This document shows positions 9,348-18,318 of a stretch of 64,000 nt of DNA, piece by piece. Source of the DNA: Nostoc paludosum FACHB-159 (GTDB taxonomy: Bacteria > Cyanobacteriota > Cyanobacteriia > Cyanobacteriales > Nostocaceae); the NCBI RefSeq assembly GCF_014698835.1, contig NZ_JACJTU010000018.1, positions 1 to 64,000 of the forward strand. Direction: 5' to 3'. Numbering within the stretch: the stretch's first letter is position 1; each line of letters begins with the position of its first letter. A program made the translations under genes and the position numbers. The notes below the pieces were generated by a model. That model was given only the letters and a program-made list of their open reading frames with translations. It ran no database searches and was not told the origin of the DNA.

Positions 9348-10313
9348 ATGTCGAGCGATGCAATTATTGAAACTGAATTATTAGAAAATCAAGTTGATCA
9401 GCAACACAAGCCCCGCCAAATTCTTGGTATGCAAGAATTAAGTGTTTTGAATCCCCGCTACAACTGGAAGGGGCTGGTTCAATTGGCTGGACATTTAGCC
9501 GTTATGGGAGTTAGTGGTTATGTGTGGGCAATGAATTTTGGCAATTGGTTGTTAGGAATACCAGCACTGGTAATCTACGGCTTTTGTATAGCTTCTATGT
9601 TCGCACCCATGCATGAATGCGTTCACAGAACAGCTTTTGCTAACAATCGATTGAATGATATTGTTGCTTGGTGTGCAGGTTTGCTTTCATTTTACAACAG
9701 CACATTTTTTCTGTATTACCACAACTGGCATCACCGCTATACTCGCGTTCCTGACAAAGATCCAGAACTAACCGATCCCAAACCAAGCAACTTAGGTAAA
9801 TACTTATTGATAATTACTGGTTTACCTTGGTGGTTAGGCAAGATCCGTGGACATTTTCGGGCTGCTTTTGGTCAACTTGACGATTGCCCATTTGTGCCAC
9901 AAACAGCACGAGCTGAAGTTATTCGTTCCACTCGCTGGCAATTAGCTGTTTATGCAGGGGCGATCGCTATCTCTATTGCAGCAGATCAGCCTTGGTTTTT
10001 CCTCTATTGGCTACTACCGTTGCTTGTGGGTCAACCAATTCTACGTTTTATTCTGCTGGCAGAACACACAGGTTGTACTCTTGATGCCAATCTGTTGACG
10101 AATACTCGTACAACGTTGACGCTGTTTCCTGTACGATTTTTGATGTGGAATATGCCATTTCATGCAGAACATCATTTATACCCATCAATTCCGTTTCACG
10201 CTTTACCTACAGCTCATCAACAATTGAGTTCCCACTTTACCCACATTGAACCAGGCTATATAAAAGTTAACCGGGATATTGTCAGCCAAGCAATTTTGAA
10301 TTTTAGATTTTAG
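9348..10313 (+). CDS. Membrane fatty acid desaturase family protein
   Basis: A diiron membrane desaturase/hydroxylase with the three histidine boxes HECVH, HNWHH and HAEHH and four hydrophobic segments. The start is the ATG at 9348, preceded by GGAG 9 bases upstream; a longer frame from 9237 has no ribosome-binding site and its extra residues do not resemble the family. The product is 321 aa. It could act on acyl lipids or on another hydrophobic substrate; the boxes do not match the carotenoid hydroxylase CrtR well, so the substrate is left open. Confidence 0.88.
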   Translation: MSSDAIIETELLENQVDQQHKPRQILGMQELSVLNPRYNWKGLVQLAGHLAVMGVSGYVWAMNFGNWLLGIPALVIYGFCIASMFAPMHECVHRTAFANNRLNDIVAWCAGLLSFYNSTFFLYYHNWHHRYTRVPDKDPELTDPKPSNLGKYLLIITGLPWWLGKIRGHFRAAFGQLDDCPFVPQTARAEVIRSTRWQLAVYAGAIAISIAADQPWFFLYWLLPLLVGQPILRFILLAEHTGCTLDANLLTNTRTTLTLFPVRFLMWNMPFHAEHHLYPSIPFHALPTAHQQLSSHFTHIEPGYIKVNRDIVSQAILNFRF

Positions 10314-10412
10314 ATTTTGCAAAAAGTTTGAGATAGGAAGTGTGAATTAATCAACTTGGAACCCAGTAGAAATTGTAAATTATGAATTATGAATTCAAAA
10401 TTATGAATTAGC

Positions 10413-11480
10413 ATGACCAAGTATTTTCGTTCCAATGTTGATGCAATGGCTAGCTATGTTCCTGGTGAGCAGCCTCAACGTGGGACGCAGATTATTAAAC
10501 TCAACAGTAATGAGAACCCCTATCCTCCCTCCCCTGCGGCATTAGCTGTACTGCACAACATTGATGCAGAATGGTTGCGACGGTATCCAGAACCTTTTGG
10601 AGAGGAATTTCGCCAAGCTGCTAGTAAAGTATTAGGAGTTCCTAGTGATTGGATAATTGTGGGAAATGGCAGCGACGAATTGTTAAGCGTAGTAATTCGA
10701 GCCTGTGCAGAACCCGGACGCAAGGTAGTCTATCCAATGCCAACTTATGTGCTATATCGCACATTATGTCAAATACAAGATGCAGATATTACTGAGATAT
10801 CCTACGGTGAAGATTACAGTTTACCGCTAGAAGAATTGATTGCTGTCAATGGGTCTGTAACATTCATTGCCTCGCCGAATAGTCCATCGGGGCATGTGGT
10901 GGCAATGGATGACTTGCGAAAACTAGCCAGCCAGTTATCTGGAGTTTTAGTAATTGATGAAGCTTATGTAGATTTTACTGAAGAGAATGCGTTGGCTTTG
11001 GTAAAAGAATATGAAAATGTCATCGTAATTCGGACACTTTCTAAAGGCTACTCGTTAGCTGGATTACGATTAGGATTTGGGGTAGCCAATCCGAAGCTGT
11101 TGCATGGATTGTTTAAAGTCAAAGATAGCTATAACATTGATGCGATCGCCTGTGCAATTGGCACTGCTGCAATTACTGACCAAGCTTATAAAAATGCCTG
11201 TGTGGCAAAAATTAAAGCATCGCGGACTAAGCTAGCAATAGACTTGAAAAAATTAGGCTTTCGGATTTGGGAATCCCAAACTAACTTTTTACTGACACAA
11301 CCTCCAGCAGAAAACGCCGAATATCTTTATCAAAAACTCAAGGAACAAGGAATTTTAATCCGCTACTTTAAGCAGCCAGGATTAGAGGATAAATTACGCA
11401 TCACTGTTGGGACTGATGAACAAAATCAGGCTTTAGTCGAGGCGCTGATTTATTTGTTAGAGATTGGAAGCCGATTATAG
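10413..11480 (+). CDS. hisC: Histidinol-phosphate aminotransferase
   Basis: A PLP-dependent class II aminotransferase converting imidazole acetol-phosphate and glutamate to histidinol phosphate and 2-oxoglutarate (histidine synthesis). Motifs visible in 355 aa: NSNENPYPPSP near 32, GNGSDELL near 84, YPMPTYVLYR, SPNSPSG, IDEAYVDF near 181, the Schiff-base lysine Lys211 in RTLSKGYSLAGLRLGFG, and C-terminal RITVGT. The ATG follows AT-rich repeated ATTATGAATT units without a clear ribosome-binding site. Cyanobacteria can carry more than one HisC-like gene, so this copy might instead serve a related amino acid. A strong terminator-like palindrome follows 20 bp downstream. Confidence 0.93.
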   Translation: MTKYFRSNVDAMASYVPGEQPQRGTQIIKLNSNENPYPPSPAALAVLHNIDAEWLRRYPEPFGEEFRQAASKVLGVPSDWIIVGNGSDELLSVVIRACAEPGRKVVYPMPTYVLYRTLCQIQDADITEISYGEDYSLPLEELIAVNGSVTFIASPNSPSGHVVAMDDLRKLASQLSGVLVIDEAYVDFTEENALALVKEYENVIVIRTLSKGYSLAGLRLGFGVANPKLLHGLFKVKDSYNIDAIACAIGTAAITDQAYKNACVAKIKASRTKLAIDLKKLGFRIWESQTNFLLTQPPAENAEYLYQKLKEQGILIRYFKQPGLEDKLRITVGTDEQNQALVEALIYLLEIGSRL

Positions 11481-11499
11481 ACATCCCTTGACTCAAACA

Positions 11500-11529
11500 A
11501 AAAGGCGATCGCAATTGCGATCGCCTTTT
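11500..11529 (+). terminator. Terminator-like perfect palindrome built from two HIP1 sites
   Basis: A 30-bp perfect palindrome (arms AAAAGGCGATCGCAA and its complement) ends in TTTTCCTTT just after hisC. It contains two GCGATCGC octamers. Position and T-rich end suggest a rho-independent terminator of hisC. Confidence 0.75.
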
Positions 11530-11653
11530 CCTTTAACAACTGATCTCTGCACTAACTTCTTTGAAGAAGCCTGTGGTTTTGATGCATGTGTTCATCGCCG
11601 CAGACAATAGGGGATTGCTGGCGATGGGGAATTGTTAAATTGTGGCTGAATAG

Positions 11654-11866
11654 TTATACATATCGCGCTGAATAGGTAAAGACATCGCGACCTCTTCCTC
11701 TATTTTTTCCTCTTACAAAGGTAACAGTCCAATCATCTTCCGGTGACACTGTGTCAGTAAGGTTAAAATCGTAGTTTGCATTTCCAATTTTTGCTGGGAA
11801 GCCTCCCGAAATAGTTTCAGTTTGACTAGGAGAAAGTTCCTCAACATAACAAAAGTTCGTAATCAT
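11654..11866 (-). CDS. Small peptide with double-glycine-type leader
   Basis: The 70-aa peptide is preceded by a good ribosome-binding site (AAAGGAG, about 8 bases before ATG). Its N-terminus carries VEELSPSQTETISGG, which matches the acidic, helical double-glycine leader recognised by C39-peptidase ABC exporters, so cleavage after Gly21-Gly22 is predicted. The core of about 48 residues (FPAKIGNANYDFN...) is polar, with no Cys and an RGKNRGRGRD basic segment. It resembles orphan bacteriocin/RiPP-like precursors of cyanobacteria. No processing or transport gene lies nearby. Function unproven. Confidence 0.6.
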   Translation of the reverse strand: MITNFCYVEELSPSQTETISGGFPAKIGNANYDFNLTDTVSPEDDWTVTFVRGKNRGRGRDVFTYSARYV

Positions 11867-12492
11867 TTTGAGCGCTCCTTTGGTAGGAATGTATTAAATT
11901 TCCCAAAAGACAGAAGAGATTAACTCAAATTTTTCAAAACTTGGTTGCTTTTGAATGAGCTAAGTAAATCTTCTTATCTTTTTGTAGCTGCTCTAGGTTT
12001 TGTGAGTTTTTTGAGTCTAACCCTCTTGCAAGAAACATTTCTGTTTCTTTACATTCATTAGAAATGCGTAGACGCCGCATAAGTTTGTCGTCAGACATCG
12101 CTTTTCTGGAACGCTTCTATCACTTTCGGAAAACAACAAACGAATACAGACTCTGGAGCTTTGATGGAACCAAAGTTTGAGGCTTTATTTTCTAATATGA
12201 ATTAAAATTTTCAGCCAAATGGTGAAACACAAAGCTTCAAAAGGCTTTCAGAAATTTGGTTCTCCCGATCTGACAGAAGAAGGCTAAGATGATCTACTAC
12301 TATTACCTAGAACCAAAACTTGATGACAAGTATTTCCAAACTGAAAACGTACTTCTACCGTCTACTATTAGCAGTAGAAGTAAGCCAACCTCAAAAAACA
12401 TAAAACAGACTAACTCCCTTCTCTATAAAGGAATAGAAAAATTTTCCTTACCTACAACGGGAGGAGTCTTTAGTTTAATTTGGTTTACTTAC
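11867..12492. other. Intergenic region between two leader-peptide genes
   Basis: About 620 bp. A plus-strand frame of 78 codons (12289-12525) has a possible ribosome-binding site but low-complexity, unconvincing composition and overlaps the 3' end of the next peptide gene. Otherwise no feature is visible beyond a GCGTAGACGCC repeat fragment near 12065. Confidence 0.4.
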
Positions 12493-12693
12493 TTACGATT
12501 TGGAAAATTGGAATGGAATAGATAGTCTATTTATTCGATTTATCCGATTGTTTTGCCCTGTTCCATCATTTCCGTCACCATTTCCATCCTTTATAGGAGG
12601 TTGACTAGGATCTTGTTGTCCCCCAGATAAAAGCTGCTGTTCTTCTGTGGTTAACTCCACAAGTAAATCCAATGTACTGATTTGGTTTGACAT
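12493..12693 (-). CDS. Small peptide with double-glycine leader (bacteriocin-like precursor)
   Basis: The 66-aa product has a textbook leader: residues 8-25 read LDLLVELTTEEQQLLSGG, with conserved hydrophobic positions spaced before the Gly-Gly. A ribosome-binding site (GAGG) precedes the ATG. The core after GG is Gly/Asp/Asn-rich (GNGDGNDGTGQNN) and then has the short repeat NRINRINR. Such leaders are read by peptidase-containing ABC transporters. This is the second such peptide within 1 kb on the same strand, but the two cores are unrelated. No maturation enzyme is adjacent. Confidence 0.7.
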   Translation of the reverse strand: MSNQISTLDLLVELTTEEQQLLSGGQQDPSQPPIKDGNGDGNDGTGQNNRINRINRLSIPFQFSKS

Positions 12694-12889
12694 AATTAAT
12701 TACCTCACTTACTTGATAAGGTGATGATCACCTTCACTTGAATATAAGGAACTTTTGTCTTCAGTTCATAAGTCAAAAGGTGGAACTAGATTCTATCTTT
12801 GTTATACCTTTTGATATTTTCAACAAAAAAGTTTTAACAAAAAATAGTGATTTACAAGACAAATATTGAGTAATTAGTTTAATACAATG

Positions 12890-13149
12890 TGAATTCGATG
12901 TATAGGATTTTGACCTCACCCCCAGCCCGTCTCCTTGAAAGCTACGGTGTACACACAAGTCTTCTAGAGTTGCGCCACAGGCTTTTGATCCCCCCAACCC
13001 CCCTTAAAAAGAGGGGCAAAAAACTCTCAAAGTCCTCCTTTTTAAGGAGGATAATGAAGGATCTAGAACGATTTTGGTTTTTGAGAGAGATGTGTGTAAA
13101 CTGTAGCTCCTCTTAGGGAGGCTGGGTGGGTGAAGTCTGTGGAATTCAC
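12890..13149. mobile_element. MITE-like element with imperfect terminal inverted repeats
   Basis: The left end (12890-12961) and right end (13086-13149, complement) align over about 50 bases: GTGAATTC at the outer ends, then a CTCACCC(CC)AGCC block, then AGCTACGGTGTACACACA on the left against AGCTACAGTTTACACACA on the right. Inside are two smaller inverted pieces (CCCCCCTTAAAAAGAGGGG and TCCTCCTTTTTAAGGAGGA). No transposase is encoded. Size (about 260 bp) and structure fit a non-autonomous cyanobacterial element. Confidence 0.65.
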
Positions 13150-13453
13150 GAATGATCGCAGTCTCATATCGTATCCGGTTAAAGACCCATAGTTGGGAGT
13201 GACGCAAAGAGAAGTCTGTAGCTTGCTTAAGCCAGGGGCGCTGCCCGCCGCATCAGAACTTCTCCTAAGGAAGACGCGGAGAGTTTTTTGATCGATGAGT
13301 AGGCAGACATAATATGAGGAGTTGCGGGAGGATGAGGAAGATGGAGACACTTGAATCAACAGTCAAGAGCCTAGACCCTAAGCGACTTGTACTGACTTGT
13401 GCTGAGCGAAATCGAGGTAAGCCGAAGGCTCAACACTCAACACTTCCCATCCC
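13150..13453. other. Intergenic repeat remnants
   Basis: The region downstream of the methyltransferase holds pieces of interspersed repeats such as ACTTGTACTGACTTGTGCTG and GAGCGAAATCGAGGTA, also seen in related form near 23500. No gene is supported. Confidence 0.45.
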
Positions 13454-14269
13454 CTATGCCCAGTTAGTTACTACAACAATTTTGAACTTACTTTCACCAG
13501 ACAAATCGTAGTCTAAAGAGCCGTAGTGTTGCAAAGACCACTCTTGCAAATCTTGAATTGCGCGGGCAAAAATATCATCAGGGATGTGCCAAGTATGGCG
13601 ATAAATTTTGTTTTTATGAGCATCAATCAATTTGCCCACAGTTAGTTCAGATTGCCATTTGGCTGCAACAACTGTTTCTAAATTTGCTCCTTGTTCGCGC
13701 AACTGTGCTAAAACCTCTTCTTCTGTTGCACCATAGCGGGGTAAAGGGTAACCATAGCCAGCAATGATATCTTGCCAACGTTGCTGAAAATCAAACCTAC
13801 CCTGATTCACATCCTCACTAACTTTGCTGTAATTCATATTACCGTGAGTGTAAAGATAAATTCCTCCCGGTTTAAGGACGCGGCGAATTTCTGCTAGTGC
13901 TTGCTTCCAAGCAGAAACCAAGTGAAATACGTGAACTGTCAACGCCACATCAAAAGAGTTGTCAGCAAATGGTAGAGAAGTTGCATCACCCTTGATTGCT
14001 GTTAATTTATGAGATACTCCTTCTAGTTTTTGGTGCAACTCAGCCAGCATCTTTTCTGAGATATCTACACCGCTGTAAGAATAACCTCTTTTGGCTATTG
14101 GAATAGCAATTCTACCTGTACCAATTCCAGTTTCAAAAAACTTAGTTTCTTCTGTGGCTGAAACTATATTCAAAATAGTGTCAGTAACTTGTTCAGAAAC
14201 TCCAGTTGGTAGTCCTCGTGTTGCATCGTAAATATCAGAAACTCGGTCAAATGAAACTGTGGTATTCAT
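13454..14269 (-). CDS. Class I SAM-dependent methyltransferase
   Basis: The 271-aa protein has motif I ETGIGTGRIAIPIAKRG near 46, the acidic end of strand 2 (VDIS), GDATSLPFADNSFDVAL (motifs II/III) and IRRVLKPGG, all typical of UbiE/type 11 methyltransferases. The substrate is not predictable. It is the last gene of a minus-strand run, separated by 164 bp from the next methyltransferase gene upstream. A distant relative lies at 60585-61406. Confidence 0.9.
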   Translation of the reverse strand: MNTTVSFDRVSDIYDATRGLPTGVSEQVTDTILNIVSATEETKFFETGIGTGRIAIPIAKRGYSYSGVDISEKMLAELHQKLEGVSHKLTAIKGDATSLPFADNSFDVALTVHVFHLVSAWKQALAEIRRVLKPGGIYLYTHGNMNYSKVSEDVNQGRFDFQQRWQDIIAGYGYPLPRYGATEEEVLAQLREQGANLETVVAAKWQSELTVGKLIDAHKNKIYRHTWHIPDDIFARAIQDLQEWSLQHYGSLDYDLSGESKFKIVVVTNWA

Positions 14270-14433
14270 AATATTTTATCCATTCTTCAAGGTTATTTAG
14301 AAAGTAAATTCACTAAATAAGTTGTATGTTACCAATTTTTTTGAGCGCCAAAAATAATTAATCAATGTTAGTTAATAGTTAGACTTTGTTACTGCTCAAC
14401 CAGTTTTTACCAAAGGTAATTTTTGTTTGTAAT

Positions 14434-15015
14434 TCAAGAAATGCGGGTTGCTAGAATCACTGCATGTCTAGCGGTAACTCGAATTTCCGTAGCAATAATA
14501 TGAGGATCTTTTAACCAAAATTCCCGTACTCGATCTGTGCGTTCTTGCCACTCTGGTGGCCAGTATTCTTCTGGTGTCAGGTCATCCAGTATAATTAGGC
14601 CTCCAAGCTTTAAGGCATTTATTAATATCTGAGGTTCAACAACTTTCGCGTTTCCGCCATCAGCAAATAATAAATCAAAAGGAGCATAGGAAAGTAAATC
14701 GTGCCAATCGCCTTGAAGTACCCGTACATTAGGCTTATGTGCAAATAACTGTTGCACAAGTGTGGCACGATCGCCATCGCTCTCTATGGTAATAAATGTA
14801 CTATCTGGGTGTAATGCACTCACAATCCAAGCAGCGCCAAATCCACAGCCAGTACCAATTTCAGCAATTTGACCCTGTGTGATGTGGTTGGTGAGGACTT
14901 GCAACAAACGGCCAACTTCTGGAAGCGAGGATTCAGAAAATCCGAGTTGTGCAGCCAGCACTTGAGTCTGCTGTACTAATGGTGGAATAGAAGCGATCGC
15001 ACTATAACTCATCAT
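14434..15015 (-). CDS. O-methyltransferase-like SAM-dependent methyltransferase
   Basis: In 193 aa, motif I reads IAEIGTGCGFGAAWIVSAL near 56, followed by TIESDGDRA and the Asp-rich FDLLFADGG and LIILDDLTP, matching the caffeoyl-CoA/catechol O-methyltransferase class (PF01596-like). The start codon ATG overlaps the stop codon of the upstream MBL gene (TAATG), so the two are translationally coupled. Two consecutive ATGs are present; the first is taken. Substrate unknown, probably a small molecule handled together with the MBL protein. Confidence 0.85.
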   Translation of the reverse strand: MMSYSAIASIPPLVQQTQVLAAQLGFSESSLPEVGRLLQVLTNHITQGQIAEIGTGCGFGAAWIVSALHPDSTFITIESDGDRATLVQQLFAHKPNVRVLQGDWHDLLSYAPFDLLFADGGNAKVVEPQILINALKLGGLIILDDLTPEEYWPPEWQERTDRVREFWLKDPHIIATEIRVTARHAVILATRIS

Positions 15016-15740
15016 TACTCCTTCACCAAAACTTCGCGTAGCATCACAGCTAAATCCTGCAATGCACTTTCGCCATCTCCAACAAATGTCGTTCCGTGCA
15101 TTGTTGCTAGGGTACGCGGTTGGAGTGCAGCTAACTCTTTGAGAATGCGATCCGTATGTGTTGTGTATGGTATGTAATTAGGAAAGGGACTTGCTTCATA
15201 ATTAGCTATTGTTTGACGCGATCGCTCAATCACATCAGACTCAGTTATTGGCTCTAAATCTCCAAATTGGTGAAACAGATCTGAACAAAATAGTGTTTTA
15301 TTGGTAGTTTCAAAGAATAATCCTGCATCCCAACCGTGAGGAACTTGTGGTGTGTGGTAAAACTGAAAGCTATATTTACCAGTGTTTAAAACTTCAGCGT
15401 TTTGCATACTTTTAGATGGACGAATTGCAAAATCATCTATGTTCACAAACGTTGCTAAAGGACTACAAACTGTCTGAGCATTTGGCGCAATCGCCAGCCA
15501 CTCATTGAGAGAACCACATTCATCTGCTTCAAAATGACTAAAACTAATCCAGCGAATTTTTGATGGCTCAAGAATCTTTTCCACTGCATCACGTACTAGT
15601 GGAAACATCGCCTTGAGTCCCGTATGAAATAATAATGGTTCTTCGTCCTTGACTAAGAACTGGATAAATTGTAGGTCTGCGTTTGAATCATAGGTTGAGA
15701 TGCGATAGATATCGGAGGCGATTTCAGTAATAGTTGTCAT
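15015..15740 (-). CDS. MBL-fold protein of the flavodiiron (ODP) type
   Basis: A metallo-beta-lactamase-fold domain with the di-iron type motif HFEADECG (H-x-E-x-D-E, as in the oxygen-reducing domain of flavodiiron proteins) and a later CSDLFHQFG. It lacks a flavodoxin domain (241 aa). The start is placed at the ATG at 15740, 11 bp after the upstream gene; a longer frame would overlap that gene by 43 bp. It is translationally coupled to the downstream O-methyltransferase. Metal content and reaction (hydrolase or oxygen/NO chemistry) are open. Confidence 0.8.
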   Translation of the reverse strand: MTTITEIASDIYRISTYDSNADLQFIQFLVKDEEPLLFHTGLKAMFPLVRDAVEKILEPSKIRWISFSHFEADECGSLNEWLAIAPNAQTVCSPLATFVNIDDFAIRPSKSMQNAEVLNTGKYSFQFYHTPQVPHGWDAGLFFETTNKTLFCSDLFHQFGDLEPITESDVIERSRQTIANYEASPFPNYIPYTTHTDRILKELAALQPRTLATMHGTTFVGDGESALQDLAVMLREVLVKE

Positions 15741-15751
15741 AATATTAAAAT

Positions 15752-16138
15752 TTACACAGGTAACAAAGAAACGTGTGCTGAAACTATTTTCCATCCGTTC
15801 GTAAATCTATACCAAGTCTGGCTTTGTCGCCCGAAACGCTCTACACCATTGATAAGGCGGCGAAACTCTAAAGTGACGGTTGCTGTATCTTTTCCAAATG
15901 TGACAACTTTAAGATTTGAAATTTCTCGCTCTATTTTTGGATTTGGTCGAGAGGCGCGAAAGTTACGAATTTCGTCGCTACCATAGAGATTTTCTGTTAC
16001 CCCAAACCGCACTACTTCGGGAGTATCCCAAAACAATTTATCCATTACTTCTAAATTGTTATTAGAAAGTGCTTCCTCATATTGAAGATATAAATCAGTC
16101 ACTTCATCTACAATGCCAGGATCGTTTACTGTGGTCAT
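15752..16138 (-). CDS. AtzH/HpxZ-like (DUF3225, NTF2-fold) protein
   Basis: The 128-aa protein matches the SnoaL/NTF2-like DUF3225 family: [21 protein letters not shown], the strand [11 protein letters not shown] and the C-terminal [25 protein letters not shown]. Relatives occur with amidohydrolases (AtzH in triazine degradation, HpxZ in oxalurate breakdown) and may be small hydrolases. It heads a tight minus-strand group with the MBL protein and O-methyltransferase, 27 bp after the MFS gene. Family is firm; reaction is unknown. Confidence 0.8.
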   Translation of the reverse strand: MTTVNDPGIVDEVTDLYLQYEEALSNNNLEVMDKLFWDTPEVVRFGVTENLYGSDEIRNFRASRPNPKIEREISNLKVVTFGKDTATVTLEFRRLINGVERFGRQSQTWYRFTNGWKIVSAHVSLLPV

Positions 16139-16165
16139 TGTTGTTACCAGTTTTTGGTTATATCA

Positions 16166-17383
16166 CTAATTATGAACTTTTTGGCGAACCAAATCACGGA
16201 AGCTGGAGACTTGTTGCATAAACAAAAATGAACCGACAACACAAACACTAGCAGCCAGAATGACACTATTGGCAGCACCGATGTAACTTGCCAGTGCGCC
16301 GCCAATGAGATTGCCTATGGGTACTGCGCCTGTTGATGTCATGACGTAAAGTCCTGTGATTTGCCCGCGATTTTCATCAGTTACTAACAATTGCAGCAAA
16401 GTGCGTCCGGTAATTATCTGCAAAATAAATCCGAAACCAGCCGCCAACAGTGAAAGCAACGAAAGCCATAACACACGAGATAAGGCAAAAATAATCAGGC
16501 TCAACCCCATAAAGCCTATTCCGAATGCCAAGACTTTCCCCAATTCAGATACATTTTTTTGCTTACTTAAGTAGATACCACCGACCAAGGTTCCCAAACT
16601 AGAAGCTGTCATTAAAAAGCCGAAGGTATTAGATCCGCCTTGTAAAGTTTCCTGAGCAAAAATAGGCCCCAACGCCAAGTAAAATCCCCAAACAAAGCAA
16701 ACTAAAAATGAACCAATCAACACCGTTCGGATTGGCAAAAATCCGATCGCATACTTGAAACTAGCTTTTAATTCTTCTAAAGGTTTGCGTTTGGAAACCA
16801 TCGCTTTTTTAGGAGCAAGCCGAATCGCCAACAGAGCAATAATTACAGCAATGTAACTAATGCTATCGATGACAAAACAAAGTCCTGCTCCCAGCACTCC
16901 AATCAATATACCTGCGATCGCCGGCCCAATCATAGTAGTAACACTAACAAGGGATGAGTAGAGAGCGAAGGCATTACCGAGATTTTCCTTACCCACCGTT
17001 TCTGGTACAAAAGCTTGGCGAGTCGGAATATCAAAGGCATTGATTGTCCCTAGCAGCACACCCAGAAATGTAATTTGCCAAACGTTAATACTACCGCTCA
17101 AAGCCAGCCACCCTAAAGCCAAAGACCGAAGCATTCCTAAAATTTGGGCAACTAGGAGAATTTGCTGACGGTTCCAGCGATCGGCGACAATACCACCTAG
17201 AGGAATTAAAATAAGTGTGGGAATTTGGCTGGCAAAGCCTACCAAACCAAGCAACCAAGCGGAATCCGTCAGGCGATATACCAGCCAACTAGTAGCCACT
17301 TGTGTCATCGACGTACCAATCAGAGAAATTGCCTGACCTATGTAGAACAGGCGAAAATTTCTCGAATCAAAAGCAATAAGCAT
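16166..17383 (-). CDS. MFS exporter (EntS-like)
   Basis: A 405-aa major facilitator with about 11-12 hydrophobic helices. It contains the loop motif GGIVADRWNRQ between helices 2 and 3 and FDIPTRQAFVPE after helix 4, both characteristic of the enterobactin-exporter-like MFS group. The start ATG has no strong ribosome-binding site. It probably exports a product or by-product of the downstream gene group. A paralogue with the same motifs lies at 28704-30008. Substrate not predictable. Confidence 0.9.
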   Translation of the reverse strand: MLIAFDSRNFRLFYIGQAISLIGTSMTQVATSWLVYRLTDSAWLLGLVGFASQIPTLILIPLGGIVADRWNRQQILLVAQILGMLRSLALGWLALSGSINVWQITFLGVLLGTINAFDIPTRQAFVPETVGKENLGNAFALYSSLVSVTTMIGPAIAGILIGVLGAGLCFVIDSISYIAVIIALLAIRLAPKKAMVSKRKPLEELKASFKYAIGFLPIRTVLIGSFLVCFVWGFYLALGPIFAQETLQGGSNTFGFLMTASSLGTLVGGIYLSKQKNVSELGKVLAFGIGFMGLSLIIFALSRVLWLSLLSLLAAGFGFILQIITGRTLLQLLVTDENRGQITGLYVMTSTGAVPIGNLIGGALASYIGAANSVILAASVCVVGSFLFMQQVSSFRDLVRQKVHN

Positions 17384-17430
17384 AAAGATTGGGGATTAGG
17401 CATGGGGCATTGGGCAAGCAGGAAGTGTGG

Positions 17431-17512
17431 GAGGGGTGGGAGGTGTGGGAGGATGGGGAAGAAATCTTTCCCCCCACACTCCCCACACTCCCCACACTTC
17501 CCTATCTCCCCA
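17431..17512. repeat. G-rich/C-rich inverted tandem repeats
   Basis: GTGGGAGG-type units (17431-17461) face CCCCACACT-type units (17470-17500), which can pair into a long imperfect hairpin. It lies between the MFS and TSUP genes and may act as a terminator of the upstream transcript. Confidence 0.6.
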
Positions 17513-17525
17513 TCTCCCCCACTCC

Positions 17526-18302
17526 CTAGCCACGAATAAAAAAGTAGATGGTCATGCTGAAGGCAACAACCAAAACAAATTTCCGAATTAGTTGGGGTTC
17601 AAGTTTACGGGCATAGTGAGCGCTTAAATAACCGCCTAAAGAACCACCTACTGCCATTAAAATCGCTTGATGCCAAGCAATTACACCAGCAAAAATAAAG
17701 GGAATAATTGCTATTCCATTGATACAACTGCCTAAAAATGTTTTAAAGGCATTCATCGTATGAATACTTTTGATGCCTAAAAATGATAAAGTTGCCAGCA
17801 TTAATATTCCTAGACCTGCTCCGAAGAAACCGCCATAAATTGCGATCGCTAATTGAGCTAGCACTAAATTAAATAAAGGTACAGAGTCCGGTGATGATTT
17901 TTGACTTTGAAGTTGCAACCAACCTCTTAGATAATCGCCAAAGGTAAATACTAATGTTGCCAGCAGTAGTAAATAGGGAATCAGCTTTTTAAACACATCT
18001 GACGATGTATATAATAAAGCCACAGAGCCAATGATTCCACCAATAAAACTAACACCACATAAAAGCAAGAAAACTTCTCGTTTGATGCCTAAATCTTTCC
18101 GGTAGGCTCCGGCACTGGCTAAAGATGCTACCCAAATAGCAGTATTATTTGTAGCATTAGCCGCGATGGGTGGCACACCTGTAAATATCAGTGCTGGAAA
18201 AGTAATAAAGCTTCCACCACCTGCTACAGCATTCAGTCCGCCTGCAATAAAAGCGGTGCTGAACAAAAGTAAGCTATGGAGAAACGTTAAAGATGGCGGC
18301 AT
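17526..18302 (-). CDS. TSUP family (TauE/SafE) sulfite/organosulfonate exporter
   Basis: In 258 aa there are about eight hydrophobic segments and the family motifs GGLNAVAGGGSFITFPAL in the first half and IYGGFFGAGLGILMLATL in the second, reflecting the internal duplication of TSUP permeases. Known members export sulfite, sulfoacetate or related anions produced by sulfonate breakdown. In this neighbourhood (a TauD-type dioxygenase and flavin monooxygenase on the same strand) sulfite export is a sensible role, though TSUP proteins also carry other anions. Confidence 0.88.
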   Translation of the reverse strand: MPPSLTFLHSLLLFSTAFIAGGLNAVAGGGSFITFPALIFTGVPPIAANATNNTAIWVASLASAGAYRKDLGIKREVFLLLCGVSFIGGIIGSVALLYTSSDVFKKLIPYLLLLATLVFTFGDYLRGWLQLQSQKSSPDSVPLFNLVLAQLAIAIYGGFFGAGLGILMLATLSFLGIKSIHTMNAFKTFLGSCINGIAIIPFIFAGVIAWHQAILMAVGGSLGGYLSAHYARKLEPQLIRKFVLVVAFSMTIYFFIRG

Positions 18303-18318
18303 TATTTTGAGTGGTAAA

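Noticed and set aside
12289-12525. 78-codon plus-strand frame with a possible ribosome-binding site
   Set aside because: Tyr/Ser/Lys-rich low-quality composition, no recognisable domain, and overlap with the 3' end of the better supported leader-peptide gene.
13004-13359. Several short frames on both strands
   Set aside because: They lie in the MITE-like element and repeat remnants and have no coding character.
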